NCBI GenBank assembly: GCA_947525975.1
Contig: CANNVE010000025.1
Location: forward strand, 1-37,000
DNA from: an uncultured Muribaculaceae bacterium
GTDB taxonomy: Bacteria; Bacteroidota; Bacteroidia; Bacteroidales; Muribaculaceae
Length of the DNA: 37,000 nucleotides
Reading direction: 5' to 3'
The notes under the pieces were generated by a model, which did not search any database, was not told the DNA's origin, and saw only the letters and a program-made list of their open reading frames with translations. The stretch's first letter is position 1. Each line of letters opens with the position of its first letter. Positions 15,962 through 24,910 of this stretch are shown in pieces. Made by a program: the position numbers and the translations under genes.

Positions 15962-17785
15962 TTACCATCCGGGGTTGTTGCCGAGTTCGGCGCCGTTGCT
16001 CAGGGTGTTGAGCCAAGAGGTGGGAATGGGACGGTATTTGTATTTGCCTTCAAAAGAGCTCTGGCTGAGCTGTGTCTTTATGAGGCCTCCGGTGATGTTG
16101 TTGACATCCCAGTTGTATTTGAGCACTCGCTCGGCGAGTTTGCCTGTGCGCTGCAGGTCGTTCCAGCGGGGAGCTTCACCGAAGAGTTCGAGACCGCGCT
16201 CGTCGAGCACGTCGTCGAGGGTGACAGTGCCGGTGTATTCCGCCAGGCCGCTTTCCGGAGCATGGTTTGCGGCGCGCCGGCGCACAGCGTTGATGTATTT
16301 AAGCGCATTGGCGTTGTCTCCGGCCTTGACGGCGGCCTCGGCAGCTATGAGGTATGTCTCGGCGAGGCGGAAGAGGTAGATGTCGCGTGTGCCGTTCTCT
16401 ACGGTGCCTGATGAATTGTAGCGTGTGTTGCAGTCCTTGAATTTCCATACGGGAAGCCATGTGCGGCAGGCGGCGTTGTAGCTCTGATACCCCATCTTGT
16501 AGTAGTCATCAGCCGAGCAGTCGGCGTATGATCCCGTGGGATAGTTGAATACGTAGAGGCCATTTGAGGCTGACGCGCTCTTCTCGGCGTCGGTGTATTG
16601 CTTGTAGTTGCTTTCCACGGGCTCGGGGAAGTAGATCACGGGCTCGCCCTTGGGCACCTTGATGCCTTCGGTGCTGATGAACCAGTTCTGGCCGTATTCC
16701 CTGCCGTCGACCGATGTGGCCGGGTTGCCGTTGTAGGGGCTCATGAATGTTACTTCGGTGCGGTGGTCTTTTTTCCAGTCAAAAGCCAGATAGGTGTATT
16801 TCGTGGGCATCACGGTGGCCCAGTCGCAGCAATATATGCCCGAGAAGCTCAGATCTTCCCATCCTTCGCGGTATACGAAGAGGTAGAATTCTGTCCAGAT
16901 GTTGGTGTTGGCTCCTACTCCGGCCGAGAAGCTGATGGGGAAGATGATTTCGTCGTTCTGTTCGTTGCTCTGGCGGTGGACCATGGCATAGTCATCGAGC
17001 AGGCGGTGGCCTGAATTGTCGATTACGTCTACGGCGTCGGCGTATGCTTTCTTGAAGTCGTCAGAAGTGCCGAATGACTGATATCCGCGTGTAAGATACA
17101 CGAGCGAGCGCAGGTGCATGGCGGCAGCCTTCGAGACTCTGCCATATTCGGTGGCCGGGCGCCTCCACGGGATCTCCGAGCCGATCACATCTTTGAGGTC
17201 GCTCAATATCTGGTCATAGAATTCGGCAGGGGTGTTGAGCTGCGAAGTTGTCGACGCCGAGGTGGGCTCCTCCACGATGAGCGGCGCCTGGTTCCAGTTC
17301 TTGACTATTTCGAAGAGGTATAGCGCGCGCAGGAATTTCGCCTCAGCCACGCGCTGCTCGAGCAGGCTCTCGTCCATGCCGTTGAGCAGGTCTTGCTTCT
17401 TTGTGGTCACCTTCGATGCGCGGTTGATGGCCGCGTTTGCGTTTTTCAGGGCCTCGTATAGGGTCTTCCACTGATTGTAGACAGTGCCGTTGTCAGCCAT
17501 ATAGTCTACGGTGTATTGATTGAGCGCGTTGGTGGCGTTGGCGTTGCTGTGGGTGCTCATGTCGGTGCCCAGCTGCGTCAGGCTGTAGTAGTTTGTGCTG
17601 TTGTATACGCTCTTGAGGGTGCTGTATGCGCCGTTGACGAGTGATTCGTATCCGACGGCGGTCTGGTAGTATTCCTCGGCCGACTGGCTGTGGTAGTTTT
17701 TTTCGTCGAGGAAGTCGCTGCAAGCGGTGGATGCGACGAGCGCTGATGCGAGCGCGGCTTTGGTGAGTATGTTAAGGGTTTTCAT
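15962..17785 (-). CDS. SusD-like outer-membrane glycan-binding lipoprotein
   Basis: Surface lipoprotein of about 607 residues that captures oligosaccharide over its SusC partner. The start at 17785 (MKTLNILTKAA) gives a normal lipoprotein signal with lipobox STAC and Cys22; the longer frame would begin inside the end of susC. The SusD N-terminal motif follows (DFLDEKNYHSQSAEEYYQT). The TPR-like core and the C-terminal RagB/SusD motif (YLFRLAETYLIAAEAAVKAGD, then INAVRRRA) are intact, as is the ERGLELFGEAPRWNDLQRTG signature near the end. It begins 13 nt after the susC stop and is followed by GH97. No separate SusE/F-type surface glycan-binding gene is seen. Confidence 0.95.
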   Translation of the reverse strand: MKTLNILTKAALASALVASTACSDFLDEKNYHSQSAEEYYQTAVGYESLVNGAYSTLKSVYNSTNYYSLTQLGTDMSTHSNANATNALNQYTVDYMADNGTVYNQWKTLYEALKNANAAINRASKVTTKKQDLLNGMDESLLEQRVAEAKFLRALYLFEIVKNWNQAPLIVEEPTSASTTSQLNTPAEFYDQILSDLKDVIGSEIPWRRPATEYGRVSKAAAMHLRSLVYLTRGYQSFGTSDDFKKAYADAVDVIDNSGHRLLDDYAMVHRQSNEQNDEIIFPISFSAGVGANTNIWTEFYLFVYREGWEDLSFSGIYCCDWATVMPTKYTYLAFDWKKDHRTEVTFMSPYNGNPATSVDGREYGQNWFISTEGIKVPKGEPVIYFPEPVESNYKQYTDAEKSASASNGLYVFNYPTGSYADCSADDYYKMGYQSYNAACRTWLPVWKFKDCNTRYNSSGTVENGTRDIYLFRLAETYLIAAEAAVKAGDNANALKYINAVRRRAANHAPESGLAEYTGTVTLDDVLDERGLELFGEAPRWNDLQRTGKLAERVLKYNWDVNNITGGLIKTQLSQSSFEGKYKYRPIPTSWLNTLSNGAELGNNPGW

Positions 17786-17798
17786 TGTCAGGCATGGA

Positions 17799-20700
17799 TT
17801 AGAATGAAACATTGAGGCCGAAGAGCCAGTTGCGTGTCATGAAGTCGGTGGTGTTGATGCTGGTGTTGGTCTGCTCGGGATCGAACACATATTTGTCGCA
17901 CCAGATAAACGGATTCTGCACAGTGGCGTACAGGCGCAGTTTCGAGATTCCGGCCTTGCCTATCCATTTTGATGGCAGAGAGTATCCGAGGGTGATGTAT
18001 CCTATCTTCAGATAGTCGGTGCTTGTGAACCTGAGCGTGGTTTCAGACTTTGCGTTGCCCCAAGGGCCAGCCTTGCCTACGTAGCTGCCTTGGTTCGACG
18101 GCTGGGAGTAGGCGTTTGTGGGATTTTCCGGGGTCCAGTAATCGCGTCGGAGATTATTGAAGTTAAGGGCGTTGCCTTCCGAGGCGTATGACACGAAGAA
18201 TTGATTGCGCATGCGGGCGCCGGTCTGGAAGTTCATGGCGAATGCCAGATCGAAGTCTTTGTAGGTGAGTGTGTTGGTCATGCCTCCGATCCAGTCGGGT
18301 GTGCGCTTGCCGTCGATCTGTCGGTCAGCGTCGGTGTATGCGCCGTCGCCGTTGACGTCGAGGAATTTGTATTGGCCGGGCTTGCAGCCGTATTTGGCGG
18401 CTTCCTCTGCCTCGTCGAGCTGCCAGATGCCTGTCTTCACGAGGTTGTAGTTGATATCGATGGGCTGGCCTATCACCCAAAGGTTGCTGTAGTCGCCGGT
18501 CATGCCTTCAAGGGCTTTTCCTCTTGACGAAAGGTCTTCTTTGTATTGCAGGTCTACGATTTGGTTTTTGTTGTATGAGAGGCTCAGGGTGGTGTGCCAT
18601 GAGAAGTCGGTGGTGTGGATATTCTCAGTGCTGATGCTGAATTCGAAGCCTTCGTTGCGCACGGTGCCCACGTTTGCCTTCACTGATGAGTATCCGGTGG
18701 TTACGGGCACGGTCTTGTTCATGATGAGGTCAGATGTGGTGCGTCGGTAATAGTCGATGCTTCCGGAAATGCGTCCGTTGAGGAATCCGTAGTCGATGCC
18801 GAAGTTCCACTCCTTTGTGCGCTCCCATCCGAGGTCAAGGTTGCGGAGATTGTTGGGCAGGTATCCGATCACGTCAGAGTTGCCGATAGTGTAGTATTGC
18901 GCTCCGCCGATAGATCCGGCTGTGCCGTAGGGGTTGGTGTTGTCATTGCCAGTCTGGCCGTAGCTCACGCGCAGCTTCAGGTTGTTGAGCCATTGCAGAT
19001 CGCGCAGGAATGCTTCGTTTGAAGCGCGCCAAGCCACTGCCACAGAGGGGAAGCTGGCCCACTTGTGCCCGTCGGCCAATTTCGATGATCCGTCAAAGCG
19101 GATGCTGGCGGTGAGGATATATCTGTCGTCGAATGTATATTGCACGCGTCCGAGGTATGACATCAGGTTGCTGCGTGTGTAGTCAGACTGTGAGGCGTTT
19201 TTGGCTGAGCCGCCTTGGAGGTTGAACCAAAGGGAGTTGAACGACAATCCGTTGCCCTGGCCGTAAAGGCGCTCATATTGATTCTGCAGCATGGAGAATA
19301 CGCCGGTGAGTTCGATGCGGTGCTTGTCTTGAAGATTTAGCGAGTAGTTGGCCACGTTGTCCCATACCCAGTTGGTGTATGAATTCTTGGCGTAGTTGCT
19401 CGTGGCTTCGTTCTGCCCCTTGTTGGCCTTCGTGTATTTGCCTCGGTATTGCCCGATCTCGTTGATGGTGATGTTGGGCGAGAACATTGTCTTCAGCGTG
19501 AGGCCCTTCACGGGGGTGAGTGAGAGGTAGATATTGCCAAGCAGGTTGTATTGCTTGGTCTTGTTGTATTCGTTCTGCATGGCTATCAACGGATTGTATT
19601 GTCCGTTGGAGTAAGCCCAGCATTCTTCGCCGCTCACCAGGTCGTTGGGGTGGTAGGTGGGACGCATGCGCAGCAGGTCCTGCAGCACGTCAGAGTTGCC
19701 GGTGTCGCGCACGGTGTGGGTGCCGTAGAGGTTGACTCCGAAACTGAATTTCTCCGACATGCGCACGTCGACCACCGAGCGTATGTTGTATCGGGTATAG
19801 GTCTGCGGCTTTACCAGGCCGTCGTCGTATGCCACGCCGCCCGACAGGGCATAGGTGACGTATTGGTTGCCGCCGCTGGCCTGGATGGTGTGGTTGGTGG
19901 TGAATGCGGTCTTTGAGCCTGCGTCGACCCAGTCATAGTAATTGCCGTCGGCAATGGCGGCGAGCTCCGAGGCTGTGAAGATGTTGGCGTCATCCTTGTA
20001 TTGGTTGCCGTTGCCTGCGCGGGCCGCTTCGCGGGCGAGCTGCACGTATTCTGCGCCGCTCATGAATTCCGGTATGTTGGTGTATTGGCGGAAGCCCGCG
20101 TAGCCGCTGTAGCTGATTGTGGGCTTGCCTTCCTTTCCGCGCTTGGTGCTGACGATGACCACGCCGTTGGTGGCACGCGAGCCGTAGATGGCGGTCGATG
20201 ATGCGTCCTTGAGGATGTCGATCTGCTCGATGTCGTCAGGGTTGATGTTGGCAAGCGATGCGCCGGGCACTCCGTCTACTACCACGAGAGGGGCTGTCGA
20301 GCCGCTGATGGTGTTGAGGCCGCGTATGAGTATGTTGTAGTCGCCGCCGGGCTTGTTGTTTGATTTCTGTATGGTGACGCCCGGTATCTTTCCCTGCATT
20401 GAGCCGGCTGCGTTGGTGAGGCCTCCTCTGACGAGGTCGGCGTTAGCCATCGACGACACAGAGCCTGTCAGGTCAGACTTCTTCACGGTGTTGTATCCCA
20501 AGACCACTACTTCGCCGAGCACCTGAGAGTCTTCGGCCAAAGTGACTTTCATGCCCGATGATGCCGCCACTGTCATTGGCTTGCATCCTACGTAGGCGAA
20601 TTCCAGAGGTTGTCCGGCTGAAGCGTTGATGCGGAAATTACCGTTGATGTCCGTGGTCACCGCTTCCTTGCCTCCTTTTACGCGCACGGAGGCGCCGATC

Positions 20701-20873
20701 AGGGGCTCGCCGCTATCGTCGACCACTGTGCCTGTGATCGTGGCTGCACTCTGGGCTGACGCCAGAGGTTGGCTGTTGGCATAGATGGCGGTGGGGCATC
20801 CCATGGCCAGGAGGGCCATGGCGGCTATAGACTTTAGCGCCCTCCGCGATGATGATGAACTGCACTGTTTCAT
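17799..20873 (-). CDS. SusC-like TonB-dependent outer-membrane glycan importer
   Basis: A 1024-residue outer-membrane transporter from the ATG at 20873. The signal peptide has a serine/arginine-rich N-region (MKQCSSSSSRRALK) and ends near AIYA. Then come a carboxypeptidase-regulatory-like domain (ITGTVVDDSGEPLIGASVRVKG), a TonB-contact region (EVVVLGYNTVKKSDLTGSV), the plug (GSMQGKIPGVTIQ, NILIRGLNTISG, IEQIDILKDASSTAIYGSRA) and the beta barrel, which ends in NWLFGLNVSF with the terminal Phe of outer-membrane proteins. It forms the pair with SusD and is the first gene of the PUL operon (susC-susD-GH97-lyase/GH88). The longer frame starting near 21011 is rejected because the -7 element lies within it. 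Confidence 0.95.
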   Translation of the reverse strand: MKQCSSSSSRRALKSIAAMALLAMGCPTAIYANSQPLASAQSAATITGTVVDDSGEPLIGASVRVKGGKEAVTTDINGNFRINASAGQPLEFAYVGCKPMTVAASSGMKVTLAEDSQVLGEVVVLGYNTVKKSDLTGSVSSMANADLVRGGLTNAAGSMQGKIPGVTIQKSNNKPGGDYNILIRGLNTISGSTAPLVVVDGVPGASLANINPDDIEQIDILKDASSTAIYGSRATNGVVIVSTKRGKEGKPTISYSGYAGFRQYTNIPEFMSGAEYVQLAREAARAGNGNQYKDDANIFTASELAAIADGNYYDWVDAGSKTAFTTNHTIQASGGNQYVTYALSGGVAYDDGLVKPQTYTRYNIRSVVDVRMSEKFSFGVNLYGTHTVRDTGNSDVLQDLLRMRPTYHPNDLVSGEECWAYSNGQYNPLIAMQNEYNKTKQYNLLGNIYLSLTPVKGLTLKTMFSPNITINEIGQYRGKYTKANKGQNEATSNYAKNSYTNWVWDNVANYSLNLQDKHRIELTGVFSMLQNQYERLYGQGNGLSFNSLWFNLQGGSAKNASQSDYTRSNLMSYLGRVQYTFDDRYILTASIRFDGSSKLADGHKWASFPSVAVAWRASNEAFLRDLQWLNNLKLRVSYGQTGNDNTNPYGTAGSIGGAQYYTIGNSDVIGYLPNNLRNLDLGWERTKEWNFGIDYGFLNGRISGSIDYYRRTTSDLIMNKTVPVTTGYSSVKANVGTVRNEGFEFSISTENIHTTDFSWHTTLSLSYNKNQIVDLQYKEDLSSRGKALEGMTGDYSNLWVIGQPIDINYNLVKTGIWQLDEAEEAAKYGCKPGQYKFLDVNGDGAYTDADRQIDGKRTPDWIGGMTNTLTYKDFDLAFAMNFQTGARMRNQFFVSYASEGNALNFNNLRRDYWTPENPTNAYSQPSNQGSYVGKAGPWGNAKSETTLRFTSTDYLKIGYITLGYSLPSKWIGKAGISKLRLYATVQNPFIWCDKYVFDPEQTNTSINTTDFMTRNWLFGLNVSF

Positions 20874-20954
20874 GGTTGATGATTGTTGGTAGTTATTACA
20901 GAGTTTTTGTTGATTGGTGTCTGTATCTGCCGGTTTTTTGATACCGGTGTGTTG

Positions 20955-20962
20955 CAAAATTA
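20955..20962 (-). promoter_or_regulatory. -7 promoter element for the susCD operon
   Basis: TAATTTTG on the minus strand, giving a leader of roughly 75 nt before the susC ATG. The -33 region has no good TTTG at the expected spacing, consistent with a promoter that needs an activator. Confidence 0.5.
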
Positions 20963-21008
20963 CAATCAAACGTCCCTGAATAAAACTTTTGGAAGACCTT
21001 ATTTGTCT

Positions 21009-21032
21009 CATGTGTTATGATGACACAACATG
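21009..21032 (-). promoter_or_regulatory. candidate activator site upstream of susC
   Basis: Imperfect inverted repeat: CATGTGT (21009-21015) faces ACACAACATG (21023-21032) across TATGATG. It sits about 50-70 nt upstream of the expected susC transcription start, the usual place for an AraC-type activator to bind. No second copy was found upstream of the other PUL genes, so this is a suggestion only. Confidence 0.3.
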
Positions 21033-21075
21033 AGCGTTAAATGACTGGTACATAAGGCGGTATATCAAATGAAAC

Positions 21076-21104
21076 AGTGAGTCTCGATAAAATCGAGACT
21101 CACT
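21076..21104 (-). terminator. terminator hairpin after the WYL regulator gene
   Basis: A perfect 13-bp stem (21076-21088 with 21092-21104; arms AGTGAGTCTCGAT) with a 3-nt loop, 43 nt after the WYL stop codon. On the minus strand it is followed by GTTTCATTT, a weak U-tract. It separates the NamZ operon from the susC promoter. Confidence 0.7.
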
Positions 21105-21146
21105 TTGGGGCTGTCCGGGCGCGTGAGAGCCGCGACTCGGGCGTCA

Positions 21147-22043
21147 TCACGCCTCATAGTTTGACAGCGAGCGGCGAAGCTCGGTGGTGATGGCGGCCTT
21201 CAGCTCGGCGGGCGATAGCACGGTGATGCGGGAGCCGTATGAGAGCAGTTCGTTCACCAGGTCGGGCGTGATGCGCATGCGGTATTCAAATATCGAATAC
21301 AGGTCATGGGCGTATTCCTGCTGCGAGGGATGCAGTGGCAGCGCGCGGAAATATTTTGCCTGCGTGGCGCCTGCCTGTATGCGTATCGTCTTCACCTCGC
21401 CTTGGTCCACTATGATGCCGAATGCGTCTTTAAAGTATTCGGCGGCGTTGAAATCATCAGGCACCGCGAATGTGCGGCCCGATAGCCTGACGTCGGTCAT
21501 GCGGTCGAGGGCGTATGTCTTGATCTTGTCGTCCTTTACATTTCTTCCGACCACATACCACCTCTGCTTGAAGATTTTGGTGAAATACGGCTCAAGCTCC
21601 ACGCCCTTTGTGGCGCGGCTGCGCGTATAGGGATGGTAGTCGAGGGTAAGGGCTATGTTGCCGCGCAGCGACTCCATCACAATGGGCAGAAATCCTCGGG
21701 CCGAAGGCACATTCTCCAGAAACACCTTGTCGGCGATGTCGCGCGATGCGGTGATCATGTTGTTGGTGGCAGTGGAGTCGAGAAGCCATGCCGTCACGTT
21801 TTCCTGCTGGGCGCTTCCCTCGTCGATGTAGTATTCGTAGGTCGATGTGTCGCAGAGTATCTCTATGTCGAATAGCTGGGCTATGGCCTCGCGGTAGTTG
21901 TAGAATGTGCGCCGGGGCATATCCTGGCCATTGCCGAGGTGCGATTTGCGCCAGTGCTCGTTGATGACGGAGCGGCTCACCTTGCCGTATCTCTTGATGA
22001 GGTCGATGAGCCAAAGATAGCGTGAGAGTAAGTCGCGGGCCAT
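21147..22043 (-). CDS. WYL-domain transcriptional regulator
   Basis: Cytosolic regulator of 298 residues. The N-terminal ~70 residues form a winged helix (RYLWLIDLIKRYGKVSRSVI, then GQDMPRRTFYNYREAIAQLF). The central WYL domain carries its name motif in IFKQRWYVVGRN, followed by TYALDRMTDVRLSGRTF. A C-terminal WCX-like extension ends the protein (LLSYGSRITVLSPAELK). WYL domains are thought to sense small nucleic acids or metabolites. It is the last gene of the NamZ-symporter-WYL group, 31 nt after the symporter stop, and may regulate that group. Confidence 0.85.
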   Translation of the reverse strand: MARDLLSRYLWLIDLIKRYGKVSRSVINEHWRKSHLGNGQDMPRRTFYNYREAIAQLFDIEILCDTSTYEYYIDEGSAQQENVTAWLLDSTATNNMITASRDIADKVFLENVPSARGFLPIVMESLRGNIALTLDYHPYTRSRATKGVELEPYFTKIFKQRWYVVGRNVKDDKIKTYALDRMTDVRLSGRTFAVPDDFNAAEYFKDAFGIIVDQGEVKTIRIQAGATQAKYFRALPLHPSQQEYAHDLYSIFEYRMRITPDLVNELLSYGSRITVLSPAELKAAITTELRRSLSNYEA

Positions 22044-22049
22044 TTTTTA

Positions 22050-22074
22050 ATGCTGAATGCAGAATGCAGAATGA
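22050..22074. repeat. 7-bp tandem repeat between the symporter and WYL genes
   Basis: Units ATGCTGA, ATGCAGA, ATGCAGA and partial ATGA fill almost the whole gap between the symporter stop and the WYL start codon. It resembles short heptamer arrays I recall from intergenic regions of Bacteroidota. Confidence 0.75.
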
Positions 22075-23520
22075 TTAATTCTTTCTCAGCAGCCACAGGC
22101 CGGCCATCGTGAAGAGGGCGTTGATCAGCAGGAGCTCGAAGCTGGTGTGGTAGCCGCAGTATTTCTCCAGCGCCCACTGCAGGCACCAGCTCAGTATCGG
22201 GGCCATGATGCAGGCCACCGGCACCATGTGGTCGCGCACCTGGCGCTTGCTGATCATGCCGAAGGCGAAGAGGCCGAGAATCGGACCGTAGGTGTAGGAT
22301 GCGAATGTGTACACAGCCGAGATCGCGTCTTGCTCGCTGATGTAGTAGAAGGCTATGATGATGAGGCCCATGATCACCGACATGGCCACATGCACGCCTT
22401 TGCGCGTGCGTGTCAGACGGCTGTCATCGCCCTTCTTGTGGGCCTGGAGCACATCCACCGTAAACGACGTGGTGAGCGACGTAAGCGCCGAGCCGGCAGC
22501 GGAGTAGGCCGCAGCCACGAGGCCGAGGATGAACAGCACCGTCACTATCACGGGCATGGAACTGTGTGTGGCCACCAGGCCGAATATGTCATCGCTCTTC
22601 TCCGGCCTTTCAACGCCATTGCTGTCGAGAAACATCACCAGCAGGGTGCCCAGAAGCAGGAACAGGGCTATCACGAAAAACTGCACTATGCTGCTGACTA
22701 TGATATTCTTCTGCGAATTTTTTGAATTGGCGCACGCAAGATTCCTCTGCATCATGTCCTGGTCAAGGCCCGTCATGGCCACCACCATGAAGATGCCCGC
22801 GATGAATTGCTTCCAGAAATACAGCGGTGAGGCCGGATCGTCGAAATAGAACATGCGGCTTGTGGGATGGCTGAATATTGACCCGATGGCTTCGCCGCCT
22901 TTGAGTTCGAGATTCTCGGCCACAAAGTAGATGCAGAGCACCACTGAGGCCACGAGGCAGAAACTCTTGATGGAGTCGGTCCACAGCACCGTCTTCACGC
23001 CTCCCTGCATCGTATAGAGCCAGATCAGGGCGATGGTGACGATCACGTTGAGCTCAAACGGTATGTGCAGCGGCCCGAACACAAGCAGCTGCAGCACGGC
23101 ACACACCACGAAGAAGCGCACCGCAGCCCCGAGCATCTTGGAGATGAAGAATATCCATGCGCCTGATTTGTAGGCCTTGGGGCCATAGCGCTGCTCCAGG
23201 TATCCGTAGATCGATATGAGATTGTGCTTGTAGAACATGGGCACGAGCACAAAAGCCACCACCATGTAGCCTACGATGAAGCCGAGCATCATCTGCAGGT
23301 AGCTGTATCCCTTGGCCGCCACCATGCCCGGCACCGATATGAACGTCACGCCCGATATGGCCGCGCCGATCGTGGCCAATGCCACCAGGGGCCACGGAGC
23401 CTTGCGGTTGCCGGTGAAGAATGTGGAGTTGTCGCTGCCGCGCCCGGCGCGCCACGACACAAACATCAGCAGCGCGAAGTACGCCGCTATCGTCAGTATT
23501 ACAATTATGGGAGTAGACAC
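22075..23520 (-). CDS. sodium:solute symporter family transporter
   Basis: Inner-membrane transporter of 481 residues with about 12-13 hydrophobic segments in the SSS (PF00474) pattern. Landmarks are the N-terminal STFFTGNRKAPWPLVALATIGAA-type region, GVTFISVPGMV in the sodium-site area, the IWLYTMQGGVKTVLWTDSIK motif in the middle of the protein, and TGLDQDMMQRNLAC. It lies 37 nt downstream of the NamZ-like gene. In that context the transported solute is probably a cell-wall sugar such as N-acetylmuramic acid or a disaccharide, but the sequence alone does not give the substrate. Confidence 0.9.
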   Translation of the reverse strand: MSTPIIVILTIAAYFALLMFVSWRAGRGSDNSTFFTGNRKAPWPLVALATIGAAISGVTFISVPGMVAAKGYSYLQMMLGFIVGYMVVAFVLVPMFYKHNLISIYGYLEQRYGPKAYKSGAWIFFISKMLGAAVRFFVVCAVLQLLVFGPLHIPFELNVIVTIALIWLYTMQGGVKTVLWTDSIKSFCLVASVVLCIYFVAENLELKGGEAIGSIFSHPTSRMFYFDDPASPLYFWKQFIAGIFMVVAMTGLDQDMMQRNLACANSKNSQKNIIVSSIVQFFVIALFLLLGTLLVMFLDSNGVERPEKSDDIFGLVATHSSMPVIVTVLFILGLVAAAYSAAGSALTSLTTSFTVDVLQAHKKGDDSRLTRTRKGVHVAMSVIMGLIIIAFYYISEQDAISAVYTFASYTYGPILGLFAFGMISKRQVRDHMVPVACIMAPILSWCLQWALEKYCGYHTSFELLLINALFTMAGLWLLRKN

Positions 23521-23557
23521 CGTATTGTCAATTATTGGGGTTGGGTAATGCGGAGAG

Positions 23558-24784
23558 TCATTCCGCGTAGAGTAGGTATTTGGCGCGCTGGCGCTTGAAG
23601 CGCTTTACGTCGTCGGACCATGTGGCCTTGATTTCGTCGGCGCTCTTGCCATTGGCTATCATGTCGCGGATGTCACCGCGCCCGATCAGTTTTTCGAAGA
23701 ACGACCTGAAAAACTCATCCTTCGGCATGCCGAGGTCCCGGTAAGCGTCGATCACATATTCAAGGTTGATGCCCTTGGCTATGATCTCTTCGTCGTCGAG
23801 GCCGCTGAGGTCTACGCCATGGCACAGAGCGTTGAGCTGCGGCGGATTTTTGGCTCCGGCCACGCTGCGCGGAGTGAACTCAAAGTCGCGCCCCTTCATG
23901 CCGGGATGGCCGTATATCTGGAACGGCTTGTCGGTGCCGCGGCCAAGGCTCACGGGCGTGGCCTCGAAATAGCAAAGCGACGGATAGAGGTAGATCGACT
24001 TCATGTTGGGCAGGTTGGGCGACGGGGCCACGGGCAGCCTGTAGCGCGTGGCATGGGTGTATCCCGTGACCGGCACCACCTTCAGATTGGCCTGCTTCCC
24101 GCTTTTGAGCCAGCCCTCGCCGTTGGCCATCAGCGCCATCTCGCCAAGAGTCAGGCCGTGGACCACGGGGATAGGCAGGCGCCCCACTCCTGATTCATAT
24201 TTCATGTCGAGCACAGGCCCGTCGACATACATGCCGTTGGGGTTGGGGCGGTCGAGCACCACAAAGTCGAGGCCTCGGCGCGCGCAGGCGTCCATCAGCT
24301 CAAGCATGGTGCAATAATATGTGTAATAGCGCAGGCCCACATCCTGGATGTCGACCACCACCGCATCGACCGAGTCAAGGGCAGCCTCCATGGCCTTGTC
24401 ATGCCCGCGGCCATAGAGCGACACCACCTCCACGCCGGTCTGCTCGTCGACGCCGCTGCTCACCTGCTCGCCGGCATCGGCAGTGCCCCTGAAGCCGTGC
24501 TCGGGCGAGAACACACACTTCACATTCACGCCGCTGTCGATGAGCACATCGAGGGTGTGCTTGCCTGAAGGCAAGATGCCGGTATGGTTGGAATACAGAG
24601 CCACGCGCTTGCCCTCAAGCGCCGGCAGATACTCGCCGGTGCGCTCGGCGCCGAGCACCAGAGTGTCGGCCGGGGCATCAGTGTGGACCGGGGCATGCGG
24701 GGCATCCATGTGCGCCGCCTTTTGCTTGCCGCATGCGCTCAGGCAGAAAAGCATCGCCACGGCCAAAGACAAAATCTTAGTCAT
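23558..24784 (-). CDS. namZ: DUF1343 / NamZ-like exo-beta-N-acetylmuramidase lipoprotein (GH171)
   Basis: Lipoprotein of 408 residues from ATG 24784, with lipobox LSAC soon after MTKILSLAVAMLFC. DUF1343 proteins include NamZ, which removes N-acetylmuramic acid from non-reducing ends of peptidoglycan fragments. Conserved stretches are visible: RVALYSNHTGIL, VKCVFSPEHGFRGTADAGE, DAVVVDIQDVGLRYYTYYCTM, LDRPNPNGMYVDGPV, IPVVHGLTLGEMA and YLYPSLCYFEATPVSLGRGTD. The longer frame is rejected because the lipoprotein signal begins at 24784 and the -7 element precedes it. It is the first gene of an operon with the symporter and WYL regulator, pointing to peptidoglycan sugar salvage in the periplasm. 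Confidence 0.88.
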   Translation of the reverse strand: MTKILSLAVAMLFCLSACGKQKAAHMDAPHAPVHTDAPADTLVLGAERTGEYLPALEGKRVALYSNHTGILPSGKHTLDVLIDSGVNVKCVFSPEHGFRGTADAGEQVSSGVDEQTGVEVVSLYGRGHDKAMEAALDSVDAVVVDIQDVGLRYYTYYCTMLELMDACARRGLDFVVLDRPNPNGMYVDGPVLDMKYESGVGRLPIPVVHGLTLGEMALMANGEGWLKSGKQANLKVVPVTGYTHATRYRLPVAPSPNLPNMKSIYLYPSLCYFEATPVSLGRGTDKPFQIYGHPGMKGRDFEFTPRSVAGAKNPPQLNALCHGVDLSGLDDEEIIAKGINLEYVIDAYRDLGMPKDEFFRSFFEKLIGRGDIRDMIANGKSADEIKATWSDDVKRFKRQRAKYLLYAE

Positions 24785-24841
24785 ATACTTGAAATAACTG
24801 TTAAGGCAAAAAAATCGGCAAGGAATATCCTCCCGATAGTG

Positions 24842-24849
24842 CAAAGATA
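24842..24849 (-). promoter_or_regulatory. -7 promoter element for the NamZ operon
   Basis: TATCTTTG on the minus strand, 57 nt upstream of the NamZ ATG; the same octamer precedes the PUL regulator and the toxin-antitoxin-like pair. Confidence 0.55.
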
Positions 24850-24910
24850 ACTCTTAAAAACGGATAATAACGTTAAAATATGCATAAATCAAACAAAAAA
24901 CGTCCAAAAA

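Noticed and set aside
15959-16411. Plus-strand frames opposite susD
   Set aside because: Shadows of the SusD C-terminal region, no independent signal.
17786-17812. Longer SusD start giving MFHSNPCLT before MKTLN
   Set aside because: It would begin within the end of susC and spoil the lipoprotein signal; the ATG at 17785 gives a standard lipobox.
20874-21011. Longer SusC start with 46 extra residues
   Set aside because: The -7 element at 20955-20962 would lie inside the coding region; the ATG at 20873 gives a normal signal peptide.
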